A stretch of 64,000 bases of DNA, from NCBI GenBank assembly GCA_000752035.1, contig CCFE01000018.1, positions 248,001-312,000 on the forward strand, read 5' to 3'. Position numbers and translations under genes: made by a program. Below are positions 17,424 to 26,448 of this stretch, in pieces. A model generated the notes under the pieces. It saw nothing but the letters and a program-made list of their open reading frames with translations, searched no databases and had not been told where the DNA came from. The first letter of the stretch is position 1, and each line of letters starts with the position of its first letter. The stretch is from Bacillus rubiinfantis (GTDB lineage Bacteria > Bacillota > Bacilli > Bacillales > Cytobacillaceae).

Positions 17424-18761
17424 ATGAGAAATCCTCGGGAAGTGAAGTTTTTTTTAGTTTTATTGATTTGTACAGTATTTATTTTTAGTTTTTCAACATA
17501 TGGTGCCATGGCATACGACCATTTTTTCAATGAAGCAAATCAATATCCGGAGAGTACTAAGATAGGCTCAGTTGATATTGCCGGTTTAGATGCTAAGGAA
17601 GCATTGGTAACACTTAAAGAAAAGCAACAAACATGGAAGAAGAAGACAACTATTATTTTTCTATATAATGAAAAATCCGTAAAAGTAAACTTAGATATGT
17701 TTGCTTTTGATATAGAACAATCACTTCAGGCCGCAAAGTCTAATGTGCAGACTGAACTGCAGGTTACGATTAACAGCCAAGAGTTAGCTAATTACCTTGA
17801 AAAATTAAACTTAACAAATAATAAAGTTGATATTACCCGTTTAAAAGCTGATTTAAGCGGGTATACTTCACTTCTTAGCACAGGGACACATACTCTTCAG
17901 CTCAACAAATACTTACTTAAGAAACCACCTGTTACGATTCTATCAGAGTCCACTGTTCCATTTACCGAGGCTGCTTTTGAATTAAAGAATTGGGCTGAGC
18001 GTTTTCCGACTATTACTATTAAACCAACATCATCGGTTTCAATTATGCAATTACTAGAAGAAAATCGCTTGAAGAATCTTTCCGATGACAGTTTAAGTAT
18101 GATTGCGACTGCTATTTATAAAGTCGTTCTCCCGACCAATTTCTTAATTACTGAGAGACATATTAGTAGAGAACTACCATCATATGCTGAAGCTGGTTAT
18201 GAGGCAAAGATTGATCAAAACAATAATATGGATTTGGTGTTTACAAATCCAAATCAGCAAGAATACCAATTAAAATTTAAAATCATAAATAATAAACTAT
18301 TTTATGTTGCATTAAAAGGGGCAAAATTTAGCTACAGCTATACGGTATTGTTAAAGGATAAAGAAACTTTCCAACCGAAGACGATTATCCAGTATGATGC
18401 ACAACTGGCTGATAATAGTGAACGACTGAAAACAGCCGGGCAGGAAGGTATCCTTGTAAAAGTATATCGGCACAAGGTGGACGAAAGTGGAAATACACTA
18501 GAGAAAACGCTGATTGACGAAGATTTTTATCCTCCACAAAACAAAGTTATTATTCGAAGTCTAGAAAAAACTGAAACCGAGACAGTATCTGATGATGATA
18601 CAAATGCTGCAGATCAAACAGAAGACGGTAAAACTGAAACGGCAACAGAGGAAGACACTGCATCAAACAAAGAGACAAATCAAACTAGCAAAGACAAGAG
18701 CGATTCGACAAAAAATTCAAATGTGACGGATAAAACAAATTCAAATGACCATTCAAAATAA
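17424..18761 (+). CDS. Exported VanW/G5-like protein
   Basis: A 445-residue product with an N-terminal signal anchor (about 8-28). Next comes a segment typical of the N-terminal part of VanW/YoaR-family proteins (IGSVDIAGLDAKEALVTLKE), a putative peptidoglycan-binding module. From about 350 to 390 a G5-like beta segment is visible (GQEGILVKVYRHKVDESGNT, then KTLIDEDFYPPQNKVIIR). The tail is Glu/Thr/Lys/Ser-rich. It is probably outside the membrane and contacts the wall, which would fit passage of a pilus through peptidoglycan, but this is inference. Start ATG 17424 follows GGTAGGGGG. It is followed closely by pilB. Confidence 0.75.
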   Translation: MRNPREVKFFLVLLICTVFIFSFSTYGAMAYDHFFNEANQYPESTKIGSVDIAGLDAKEALVTLKEKQQTWKKKTTIIFLYNEKSVKVNLDMFAFDIEQSLQAAKSNVQTELQVTINSQELANYLEKLNLTNNKVDITRLKADLSGYTSLLSTGTHTLQLNKYLLKKPPVTILSESTVPFTEAAFELKNWAERFPTITIKPTSSVSIMQLLEENRLKNLSDDSLSMIATAIYKVVLPTNFLITERHISRELPSYAEAGYEAKIDQNNNMDLVFTNPNQQEYQLKFKIINNKLFYVALKGAKFSYSYTVLLKDKETFQPKTIIQYDAQLADNSERLKTAGQEGILVKVYRHKVDESGNTLEKTLIDEDFYPPQNKVIIRSLEKTETETVSDDDTNAADQTEDGKTETATEEDTASNKETNQTSKDKSDSTKNSNVTDKTNSNDHSK

Positions 18762-18780
18762 GAATAAAGCAGGGATAGTC

Positions 18781-20442
18781 ATGATGCAAACGAGAAAAAG
18801 ACTTGGAGATCTACTAATTGAAGCTGGTTTAATTAAAGACGAACAATTGCAATCAGCCTTAAAAGAAAAGAATCCAAAACAAAAACTTGGAGATGTCTTG
18901 ATTCAAAAGGGCTATATCACGGAACAACAGTTAATTGAAGTCTTGGAATTCCAATTAGGAATTCCCCACATTACATTATATCGCTATCCTTTTGATCCAA
19001 GTCTTTTCACGCTTATCCCGAAAGAACTTGCGAAAAGAAAACTCATCATCCCGCTAAAAAAAGATGGCGAAAAGCTGCTAGTTGCAATGGCGGATCCAAT
19101 GGATTTTTATACTATTGATGATTTAAGATTATCAACTGGATTTCACATTGAAACTGCGATTGCAACGAAAGACGATATCCTTCGTGCTATTAATAAGTAC
19201 TATGATATGGATGAGGGATTTGAAGATTTACTGCTTGAGCGGGGTCCGGCGATTCAATCAGAGGAAGAGAAAATTGTTGATAAAGATTCGCCAATTGTTA
19301 AACTAGTGAATCAAATTATTTCGAATGCAGCAACTCAAAAGGCCAGTGATATTCATATTGACCCGCAGGAAACGAAAATTGTTATCCGTAATCGGATTGA
19401 CGGTGTGCTAAGAACGGAGAGAAGTCTGCCGAAACACATGCAAGGTGTGCTGACAGCCAGAATTAAAATCATGGCGAATTTAGATATAACCGAACACCGT
19501 ATCCCACAGGATGGGCGAATAAAGATGAATATTGATTTTCATCCAATTGATATTCGGGTATCGACCTTACCAACTGTTTACGGTGAAAAAATCGTCCTGC
19601 GCTTATTAGATTTAGGCTCAACCCTCAATGATATTAATAGTTTAGGATTTAATAAAGTAAACCTTAATAGATTTATGAAATTAATTGAAAAACCGACAGG
19701 AATTATGTTGATTACCGGACCAACAGGATCAGGGAAATCATCGACTCTCTATGCAGCCTTAAACAAATTAAATAGTGAAGAGGTAAATATTATTACCGTT
19801 GAAGATCCTGTGGAGTATCAGATGGAGGGAATTAACCAGATTCAGGTGAATCCCAATGTTGGTTTAACATTTGCTGCTGGTTTGCGCTCTATTTTGCGCC
19901 AAGATCCTAATATTATTATGGTGGGGGAAATTCGCGACAAAGAAACGGCTGAAGTAGCCATTAGAGCTTCTTTAACAGGTCACCTTGTCCTTAGTACCTT
20001 GCATACAAATGATTCGCTTGGCTCCATCACCCGGTTAATCGATATGGGAGTTGAACCATTTCTTGTGGCCTCTTCCTTAAGTGGGATTGTAGCCCAGCGG
20101 CTGGTTAGAAGGGTTTGTCGTGATTGTGCTGAAACACAGCTGCCAACAAAGCGTGAAATTGAAATTTTCGCTAAAAGAGGGCTGAAAATTGACCATGTTA
20201 CTCGAGGTAGAGGCTGTGCTTCATGTAATATGACCGGATATAAGGGACGGATTGCGATTCATGAAGTGCTTGTCGTGGATGATCGCATGAGGCGGGTTAT
20301 TATGAATAATGAACCGTTTTCAAGATTGAGAGAACTAGCATTGGAAAATAAAACCATCTTTTTAATTGATGATGGACTGTTAAAAGTGAAACAAGGAATC
20401 ACAACTACCGAGGAAGTATTAAGGGTGGCCATTCCTGATTAG
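18781..20442 (+). CDS. pilB: Type IV pilus extension ATPase PilB (GspE family)
   Basis: PilB powers pilin extraction and polymerisation as a cytoplasmic hexamer. The 553-residue product has an MshEN-type N-terminus with two RLG-like repeats (residues 7-30 and 35-58), known in related ATPases to bind c-di-GMP. A GspE ATPase domain follows, with Walker A GPTGSGKS (313-320), Asp box, Walker B (IIMVGEIRD), His box (LSTLHTND) and a four-Cys zinc motif (CRDC at 446-449 and CASC near 486). In the first repeat the final Gln expected for ligand contact is Lys; the second keeps Gln58. ATG 18781 is preferred over ATG 18745, which overlaps the previous gene and lacks a site. Confidence 0.94.
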   Translation: MMQTRKRLGDLLIEAGLIKDEQLQSALKEKNPKQKLGDVLIQKGYITEQQLIEVLEFQLGIPHITLYRYPFDPSLFTLIPKELAKRKLIIPLKKDGEKLLVAMADPMDFYTIDDLRLSTGFHIETAIATKDDILRAINKYYDMDEGFEDLLLERGPAIQSEEEKIVDKDSPIVKLVNQIISNAATQKASDIHIDPQETKIVIRNRIDGVLRTERSLPKHMQGVLTARIKIMANLDITEHRIPQDGRIKMNIDFHPIDIRVSTLPTVYGEKIVLRLLDLGSTLNDINSLGFNKVNLNRFMKLIEKPTGIMLITGPTGSGKSSTLYAALNKLNSEEVNIITVEDPVEYQMEGINQIQVNPNVGLTFAAGLRSILRQDPNIIMVGEIRDKETAEVAIRASLTGHLVLSTLHTNDSLGSITRLIDMGVEPFLVASSLSGIVAQRLVRRVCRDCAETQLPTKREIEIFAKRGLKIDHVTRGRGCASCNMTGYKGRIAIHEVLVVDDRMRRVIMNNEPFSRLRELALENKTIFLIDDGLLKVKQGITTTEEVLRVAIPD

Positions 20443-20453
20443 GGGTTTTAAAG

Positions 20454-21509
20454 ATGAAAACGAAAATCGACCTTTTGCTAAAAGCTGGATTTGAACTAAA
20501 AGCATCAGATATCCATTTGACAGTAGGCGTTCCGCCCATCGTGAGAATCAATGGAGAGTTAAAACGGCTCGGCAAGGATCCTTTAATTCCAGCTGATACG
20601 GAAGAAATGGCCCGAGCTATTATTCCAAATGGAATGTGGGAAAAATTTAAGAACAGAGGAGAGCTTGATTTTTCATATGGGCTTCCTGGAGTTTCAAGAT
20701 TCAGGGTCAATGCATACTTTCAACGTTCCTGTATTGCAATGGCGATTCGTGTTATACCTACCAGAATTCCAACACTTGATGAATTAGAGCTTCCCCCTGT
20801 TATTAAGAAAATTGCTGATAAACCGTATGGCCTTGTCCTTGTTACTGGACCGACCGGGAGTGGGAAATCAACCACATTGGCGTCTTTGTTACATTTTATG
20901 AATGGGACGCAACGAAAACATATCGTTACGCTAGAAGATCCAATTGAGTATTTGCATAAACACGGAAATTGTATTATTGACCAGCGGGAAGTCGGTTTTG
21001 ATACCGAAAATTTTGCTAACGGATTACGAGCTGCATTGCGACAGGATCCAGATGTAATCCTGGTAGGTGAGATGAGAGATCTGGAAACGATTCAAACAGC
21101 CATTACCGCTGCTGAAACAGGACATCTTGTCTTAGGGACGCTACATACTTCCAGCGCACCGGCAACAATCAACCGAATAATTGATGTGTTTCCTCCTGCC
21201 CAACAGGCTCAAATCAAAATCCAGCTTGCCTCTGTGCTTGTGGCAATTATTTCACAGCGTTTGTTTCCCACTGCCGATAAAAAAGGTAGAAGAGCTGCCG
21301 TGGAACTATTGCTCAACAACTCAGCTGTTGCGAATCTAATTAGGAATGAGAAAATTCATCAAATTGCTAATGTCATGCAGACATCCAGATCATTGGGAAT
21401 GCAGACTCTTGAAATGAACATAAAGCAATTAGTGCAGTCTGGTGTGATTGCTAAAGAAGCAGTTGTTCCATTCTTACAAGAAAAGGTGGACTTAGATGGC
21501 ACGGTTTAA
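20454..21509 (+). CDS. pilT: Type IV pilus retraction ATPase PilT
   Basis: PilT depolymerises the pilus and drives twitching. At 351 residues it has the usual family length. It shows the N-terminal PAS-like domain (KASDIHLTVGVPPIVRINGEL), Walker A GPTGSGKST (132-140), VGEMRD as Walker B, the His box LGTLHTSS, and the PilT-specific AVANLIRNEK, which corresponds to the AIRNLIRE motif needed for retraction. It starts at ATG 20454, eleven bases after pilB, and overlaps pilC by 14 bases. Its presence argues for a true retractable pilus rather than a competence pseudopilus, since B. subtilis ComG has no retraction ATPase. Confidence 0.95.
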   Translation: MKTKIDLLLKAGFELKASDIHLTVGVPPIVRINGELKRLGKDPLIPADTEEMARAIIPNGMWEKFKNRGELDFSYGLPGVSRFRVNAYFQRSCIAMAIRVIPTRIPTLDELELPPVIKKIADKPYGLVLVTGPTGSGKSTTLASLLHFMNGTQRKHIVTLEDPIEYLHKHGNCIIDQREVGFDTENFANGLRAALRQDPDVILVGEMRDLETIQTAITAAETGHLVLGTLHTSSAPATINRIIDVFPPAQQAQIKIQLASVLVAIISQRLFPTADKKGRRAAVELLLNNSAVANLIRNEKIHQIANVMQTSRSLGMQTLEMNIKQLVQSGVIAKEAVVPFLQEKVDLDGTV

Positions 21510-22701
21510 ATACAGCGGACGGGATAAAAGAGGGAAGAAAACGGGGATTATAGCTGCTGCTTCAAAAAGGGAGGCAATCCTGCAGCTCAGGGATAAGGGG
21601 ATAAAAGTAATTGAAATGAATGAGGTTCCTGAAACCCTTCTAACTAAAGAAATTTCACTTGGTAATCCAGTAAAACTTCAGGATTTTGTGATTTACTTAA
21701 GGCAATTTGCTACCCTAATTAGGGCAGGTGTACCAATTGTTGAGGCGACTTCAATCCTAGCAAAACAAACGGAAAGCAAGGCACTGAAAAAAGCATTAAC
21801 CGGCATTGAGCAGGATTTGCGTGAAGGGAATCCGCTCTCGGTCGCCGCTGAGAAGCATAAAAAGATATTTTCCAGCATGTTTGTCAATATGATTAGGGCC
21901 GGTGAAGCAGGCGGAAATATGGATGATACGCTGGAAAAGCTGGCAGTCCATTATGAAAAGCAGCACTTTACAAGACAAAAGATTGTCTCTGCACTTGCCT
22001 ATCCACTTACTGTTGCCATTATTGCTGTTGGTGTTGTCATCTTCTTGCTTGTCAGTGTTGTTCCTACATTTGTAGAGATGTTTGAAGATTTTGGTGGTGA
22101 ACTCCCAGCGATTACTCAGTTTGTGTTAAATGCTAGCGGTTTTATGCAAAAGTTTTGGTGGCTCGTTGTTCTGGTAATCGTGTTTTTGATGACAATCATT
22201 GTGGTAATCAATAAGAACAAAAAGACGAAATACTATCTTGATTATTTTTTATTAAGAATGCCGATTTTTGGAAAAATGCTGCAAAAGGCAGCAATCGCAA
22301 GAATGACGCGAACATTAAGTTCGTTATTTGCCAGCTCTGTTCCAATTTTACAGGCGCTCTCCATTGTTGAAAATATTGTTGAAAATGAAGTGGTAGCAAA
22401 GGTGATTAAGAAATCACGGGATTCGCTGGAACAGGGGCATTCGTTGACAGAGCCAATGCAGCAGCACTGGGCATTCCCGCCGTTGGTTACACAAATGATT
22501 ATTATTGGTGAGCAATCTGGTACCTTGGATTCAATGTTGTCGAAGGTAGCTGATTTCTATGAACGGGAAGTTGAAAGTGCTACAGACCGGCTTAAGGCCT
22601 TGATGGAGCCGCTAATGATTGTCCTGTTGGCAGGATTAGTAGGAACGATTGTAACATCTATCTTAGTCCCAATGTTTGATATTTTTCAACATGTTGGTTA
22701 A
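21496..22701 (+). CDS. pilC: Type IV pilus inner-membrane platform protein PilC (GspF family)
   Basis: PilC is the membrane platform that links the PilB and PilT motors to pilin assembly. The 401-residue protein has two GspF domains, each with the pattern FVIYLRQFATLIRAGVPIVE or ARMTRTLSSLFASSVPILQ. Hydrophobic segments lie near residues 165-195, 220-240 and 370-395, giving the usual three-helix arrangement. The N-terminal FKYSGRDKRGKKTGIIAA is the family opening. It overlaps pilT by 14 bases. A promoter region for pilA follows directly. Confidence 0.95.
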   Translation: MARFKYSGRDKRGKKTGIIAAASKREAILQLRDKGIKVIEMNEVPETLLTKEISLGNPVKLQDFVIYLRQFATLIRAGVPIVEATSILAKQTESKALKKALTGIEQDLREGNPLSVAAEKHKKIFSSMFVNMIRAGEAGGNMDDTLEKLAVHYEKQHFTRQKIVSALAYPLTVAIIAVGVVIFLLVSVVPTFVEMFEDFGGELPAITQFVLNASGFMQKFWWLVVLVIVFLMTIIVVINKNKKTKYYLDYFLLRMPIFGKMLQKAAIARMTRTLSSLFASSVPILQALSIVENIVENEVVAKVIKKSRDSLEQGHSLTEPMQQHWAFPPLVTQMIIIGEQSGTLDSMLSKVADFYEREVESATDRLKALMEPLMIVLLAGLVGTIVTSILVPMFDIFQHVG

Positions 22702-22748
22702 ACAAAATTTATCAAAAAAATACAATTTCTATTATTTTTCTAATCTAG

Positions 22749-22777
22749 TATAATATAGTTATATGACAAATGTCATA
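22749..22777 (+). promoter_or_regulatory. pilA promoter -10 box and operator-like palindrome
   Basis: TATAAT at 22749-22754 is a consensus -10 box. The -35 region (TTTCTA at 22726-22731, 17-base spacing) is weak, which suggests activation. A perfect inverted repeat TATGACA-AA-TGTCATA spans 22762-22777, at about +1 to +16, and would suit a repressor. The position lets pilA be expressed above the rest of the operon. The regulator is unknown. Confidence 0.6.
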
Positions 22778-22807
22778 ATCCAAATTGACTATTAAAGGAG
22801 AATGGGT

Positions 22808-23251
22808 ATGTTACAAAAATTAGGTAAAAGGCTAAAAAATCAAAAAGGCTTAACGTTGATCGAACTTCTAGCAGTTATCGTCATCCTCGGTATTATCGCA
22901 GCAATTGCCATTCCAAGTATTGGTGGGATTATTCAGAAATCGAAAGAAGATGCAGTAAGAGCAGATGCAGTACAAATTTTGAACTCAGCAAAAACTTATG
23001 TAGCTGCGAATGGTATACCTGCTGCTGCCTTAACACAAGGTCAATTGGGTTCTTATGTTGATGACTCCAAGCTTACTACGTATTCAGTAACTGTAACTGA
23101 AGATCCTAGTACAAATAAGATTACTTATACCATCACTGCGAAGAATGTAGCAGCAGGTAAAAAGTATATTGAATTTAAAGCAGCGTCTATTTCAGATATT
23201 AATGATAAAAATTCAACAAAAGTTGTTGTAACTGATAAAGAAGTTCAATAA
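22808..23251 (+). CDS. pilA: Major type IV pilin PilA
   Basis: A 147-residue prepilin with a 14-residue basic leader, cleavage after Gly14 (NQKGLTLIELL), Glu at mature position 5 and a canonical hydrophobic helix (AVIVILGIIAAIAIPSI). The mature protein is about 133 residues and has no cysteine, so the Gram-negative-type C-terminal disulfide loop is absent. ATG 22808 lies seven bases after AAAGGAG. The ATG at 22802 is too close. It has its own promoter, as expected for a highly expressed subunit, and is followed by its peptidase gene three bases after the stop codon. Confidence 0.93.
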   Translation: MLQKLGKRLKNQKGLTLIELLAVIVILGIIAAIAIPSIGGIIQKSKEDAVRADAVQILNSAKTYVAANGIPAAALTQGQLGSYVDDSKLTTYSVTVTEDPSTNKITYTITAKNVAAGKKYIEFKAASISDINDKNSTKVVVTDKEVQ

Positions 23252-23254
23252 ATC

Positions 23255-23998
23255 ATGCTGCTTATACTAGTTTTTCTTTACGGAATTACCCTAGGTTCCT
23301 TCTACAACGTAGTCGGCCTGCGAGTACCGGTTAACGAATCAATTGTTAAACCGCGCTCACATTGCCCGAATTGTAACCATACATTAACAGCAAGTGAACT
23401 GATTCCAGTTCTATCATATGTACTATTAAGGGGGAAATGCCGGCGTTGTAAGGCGCCCATTTCTCCCTTCTATCCTATTGTCGAACTTGCGACAGGAATT
23501 ATGTTCATGACAGCACCTATCATAATGGGCTGGTCCCAGGAATTAATAATTGCTTGGACCCTGATCTCGTTAATGGTGATAATCTTTGTTTCAGATATCC
23601 ATTACATGATCATTCCGGATAAAGTTCTTATTGCCTTTTCTGTTATTTTTTTTGCCGAACGATTCTATCACCCACTCACTCCATGGTGGGACTCACTCAT
23701 TGGTGCCCTAATTGGTTTCACCTTGCTGCTTGTGATTGCAATCGTCAGCAAAGGCGGCATGGGAGGCGGGGATATTAAACTGTTTGCGGTTATTGGTCTT
23801 GTCATCGGAATGAAACTCGTGCTACTATCCTTTTTTTTATCCACTCTATTTGGCGCCGTATTTGGAATAGCAGGAATGGCTATTGGAAAAGTGAAAAAAG
23901 GCAAACCGATGCCATTTGGGCCCTATATCGCGCTAGGGACCATTACTGCCTACTTTTTTGGCGAAAGCATTCTTCGTTGGTATATTGATATCTTGTAA
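23255..23998 (+). CDS. pilD: Prepilin leader peptidase / N-methyltransferase PilD
   Basis: A polytopic membrane aspartic protease (family A24) that removes prepilin leaders and methylates the new N-terminus. The 247-residue product has the four-Cys motif CPNC and CRRC of the methyltransferase part. It also has the catalytic Asp motifs SDIHYMIIPD and GMGGGDIKLF, within about seven hydrophobic helices. It starts three bases after pilA with no strong ribosome-binding site, suggesting coupling to pilA. In B. subtilis the related gene comC lies at this same chromosomal place between folC and spoIIB. Confidence 0.95.
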   Translation: MLLILVFLYGITLGSFYNVVGLRVPVNESIVKPRSHCPNCNHTLTASELIPVLSYVLLRGKCRRCKAPISPFYPIVELATGIMFMTAPIIMGWSQELIIAWTLISLMVIIFVSDIHYMIIPDKVLIAFSVIFFAERFYHPLTPWWDSLIGALIGFTLLLVIAIVSKGGMGGGDIKLFAVIGLVIGMKLVLLSFFLSTLFGAVFGIAGMAIGKVKKGKPMPFGPYIALGTITAYFFGESILRWYIDIL

Positions 23999-24010
23999 GG
24001 AGTCTTCAAC

Positions 24011-25021
24011 ATGGCGATCAATTTCATGCTTGGTAAACGTAAAATAGTAAATTTCACCATAAAGGACCATGCAATCCGTTTTGTCGAACTAAAACAAACT
24101 TACCCTTTAGTAATCCAAAAAATGGGTGAGTATTATTTGCCAAATGGATTGATCAAAGAAGGAAAAATTTTGGATTATGATACGCTGGCAACAATCACTG
24201 AACAATGTGTTGCAGAATGGAAAATTAGTAAAAGACAAGTGCGCTTCATTGTCCCGGATCCTTTTATTGTTATTCGTAAAGTCCCGATTCCTAAGGATAT
24301 TCAAGAAGATGAAATTAGAGGATATCTTTATATGGAACTAGGTTCTAGTATTCACTTGCCATTTGAAGACCCAGTCTTCGATTTTTATCTGTTAGATGGA
24401 GTAAAAGATGGCGCGGAAGAAAGCTTAAAAGAGATACTACTATTTGCGGCCCCGGAAAATATGGTAAAAGAATATATGGATTTACTCGAGGAAGCAAAAC
24501 TTAGGCCGATTGCAGCTGATATTTCCTCCCTTGCAATGAATAGACTAATATATCAACATGCAGCTTCTATTTCTTCAAATGATCCCTATTTAATCGTGCA
24601 AATAGATTTACAATCTATAAATATCTGTATATTTGAGGATAATATTCCAGTTATTATGAGAAATTTGTACATGGATATTGACCGAGAAAAATGGAACTAT
24701 AAGGAAAAAATGAATACATATCTTACATTTGACTTTATAGGTGAGAAACAGGAAGTATTAAATGCGCTTAAAGATATGTATAGTGAGATTGAAAAAGTAT
24801 TAAATTTTTATCAGTATTCCTTAAAACAAGGGAAAAAGCAAGTGCAAACGGTTTATGTAGATGGTGATCATCCATGGTTAGATGAGATATGTAAGCAATT
24901 AAAAGGCCGCTTTGAAATCCCTGTTATAAAAATAGAAGATTTCTTAAAAAAACAGTTAGGCACTGAGCTAATCCCCCCGCAATTTCATCTAAATATGGGG
25001 CTTGGCTTAAAAGAGGTGTAA
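24011..25021 (+). CDS. pilM: Type IV pilus assembly protein PilM
   Basis: PilM is an actin/FtsA-like cytoplasmic ATPase that binds the N-terminal tail of PilN and links motor and platform. The 336-residue product has the family layout: DHAIRFVELKQ near the start, FIVPDPFIVIRKVPIPK (about 78-94), and a YLYMELGSSIHLPFEDPVFDF segment (about 107-127) as in PilM. The nucleotide-site DXS pattern near the N-terminus is weak (NFTIKDHAIRF). Start ATG 24011 follows AAGGAGT. It lies between pilD and pilN, the usual order of pilMNO. Confidence 0.85.
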   Translation: MAINFMLGKRKIVNFTIKDHAIRFVELKQTYPLVIQKMGEYYLPNGLIKEGKILDYDTLATITEQCVAEWKISKRQVRFIVPDPFIVIRKVPIPKDIQEDEIRGYLYMELGSSIHLPFEDPVFDFYLLDGVKDGAEESLKEILLFAAPENMVKEYMDLLEEAKLRPIAADISSLAMNRLIYQHAASISSNDPYLIVQIDLQSINICIFEDNIPVIMRNLYMDIDREKWNYKEKMNTYLTFDFIGEKQEVLNALKDMYSEIEKVLNFYQYSLKQGKKQVQTVYVDGDHPWLDEICKQLKGRFEIPVIKIEDFLKKQLGTELIPPQFHLNMGLGLKEV

Positions 25022-25023
25022 TT

Positions 25024-25668
25024 ATGTTAGTAGAAATTAACCTGCTGCCAAAAAGGGATGAAAAAAATATTGTTATTTATGTGATTGCAGCAATTATCTT
25101 CATTCTGCTTATCACCATCATCGTTTGCTTTACCTATTACTTAAATGGAAAACAGAAAGAACTAAATACAGTAGAGAAACAAGTGGTCATGAATCAAAAA
25201 ATAATTGATCTACAATATGAGAAACTTAAAGACTATCAATCTTCTAAATCAGTTGTAGAATTAGAAAATGTCATTGATTGGGCAAAGGACCAGCCAGTTA
25301 ATATCGTTTATGTCCTACAGCAATTAACAAAAGCTCTCCCCCAAAGAGGGTTTATCCTCGAATTCAATATGAATGAGGAAAATCTGATTAATCAACAGGT
25401 TCAGTTTGATACAAAAAGCGATGCTGCCTACTATTTAAGTTCGTTGTTAAAATATCCTTGGATTACAGATGCAGTCATAAGTGAGGCTAAACAGACAATC
25501 CTTGAACAGTCTACCACAAAGCTAGACGATTCGAATAATGATGCCTTACCAGGAGATGATATTGAACCTCGATATGTTGCCCAATTTGAGATAAAACTGG
25601 ATTTAACTCAATTAAAAAAGAGTATCAATAAGGCTGAGAAAATTGAGGAAGGGGGAATTACCCCATGA
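25024..25668 (+). CDS. pilN: Type IV pilus assembly protein PilN
   Basis: PilN is a bitopic membrane protein whose cytoplasmic N-terminus binds PilM. The 214-residue product opens with VEINLLPKRDEK, which fits the conserved INLLP motif that contacts PilM. One transmembrane helix follows (about 17-40), then a coiled-coil stretch and an extracellular domain with ferredoxin-like spacing. It starts two bases after pilM ends and overlaps pilO by four bases (ATGA), so the three products are probably made in proportion. Confidence 0.88.
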   Translation: MLVEINLLPKRDEKNIVIYVIAAIIFILLITIIVCFTYYLNGKQKELNTVEKQVVMNQKIIDLQYEKLKDYQSSKSVVELENVIDWAKDQPVNIVYVLQQLTKALPQRGFILEFNMNEENLINQQVQFDTKSDAAYYLSSLLKYPWITDAVISEAKQTILEQSTTKLDDSNNDALPGDDIEPRYVAQFEIKLDLTQLKKSINKAEKIEEGGITP

Positions 25669-26420
25669 ACCTCGAGTTTTCCAAAAAGCATTTGCTCATT
25701 ATAATCGTGAGTGGTTTCGTTATTGGCTTGTTAGTCTTTTTTGCCTATTATCAATATATTATCCCAGTAAATAATAGTCTCCAACAGAAAAAGTCAGAGT
25801 TAAAAATGACAAGTCAGGAATTAACCATTATTCAGGATAAATTAAAGCAGGCTAGTAAACAAACAGCTGTCAGTACTATGCAACTACAGCAGCAGGTTCC
25901 AGTGAAACGAATGCTTGACCAACTGTTTCTCAATGTTGAAAAGGCTGAAATTGTCTCAGGTTCAACTATTACAGAGATTAAATTAAATAGTTCAGAAGAG
26001 GGTGAGAATCAAGAAGTTCCACAGGTTTCAACAGAAACAGCAAAGGAAAGCTCAACCGGTTCGGAAAAACCTTCATCTGAAAAAGACCAAACAATGCCAA
26101 GTGGAATAAAAAAGACCTCAATTTTAGTATCTGGAGAAGCTGAGACTTATTTTGAGATGGAACGGTTCGTTCAAGAGGTAAAGGCTTTACAAAGAATAAT
26201 TAAAATTGAACAATTTACTTTTACTGGCCAAGAAGAAAGACATTTAGTAGATCAAACCCATCAACCTATTAAGTTTGAAGCTGTTCTTGCTGCCTACTAT
26301 TATCCAGAATTAGTTGATTTACAAAAGGAATTACCGCCATTAGATATTCCTGCTGTTTCGAATAAGAAGGACCCATTGAGTGAGTATACTAATTCTGCTG
26401 GTAATGACGATGAACCATAA
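25665..26420 (+). CDS. pilO: Type IV pilus assembly protein PilO-like
   Basis: The 251-residue product has one transmembrane helix (about 10-33), a coiled coil (about 36-70, SLQQKKSELKMTSQELTIIQ) and a membrane-distal domain split by a Ser/Glu/Thr-rich insert (about 110-150). This architecture, with position after pilN, identifies PilO, which dimerises with PilN. Sequence conservation in this family is low, so the call rests mostly on architecture and order. In Gram-positive bacteria the PilN-PilO unit stands outside the membrane without a PilQ secretin, and none is encoded here. Confidence 0.8.
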   Translation: MNLEFSKKHLLIIIVSGFVIGLLVFFAYYQYIIPVNNSLQQKKSELKMTSQELTIIQDKLKQASKQTAVSTMQLQQQVPVKRMLDQLFLNVEKAEIVSGSTITEIKLNSSEEGENQEVPQVSTETAKESSTGSEKPSSEKDQTMPSGIKKTSILVSGEAETYFEMERFVQEVKALQRIIKIEQFTFTGQEERHLVDQTHQPIKFEAVLAAYYYPELVDLQKELPPLDIPAVSNKKDPLSEYTNSAGNDDEP

Positions 26421-26448
26421 ACCATTTCAGTTAAAAAGGGTTATATTT

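Noticed and set aside
22711..22745. ComK box upstream of pilA
   Set aside because: Only one imperfect AAAA-N5-TTTC element is present in a generally A/T-rich stretch. The required paired AT boxes at proper spacing are not seen.
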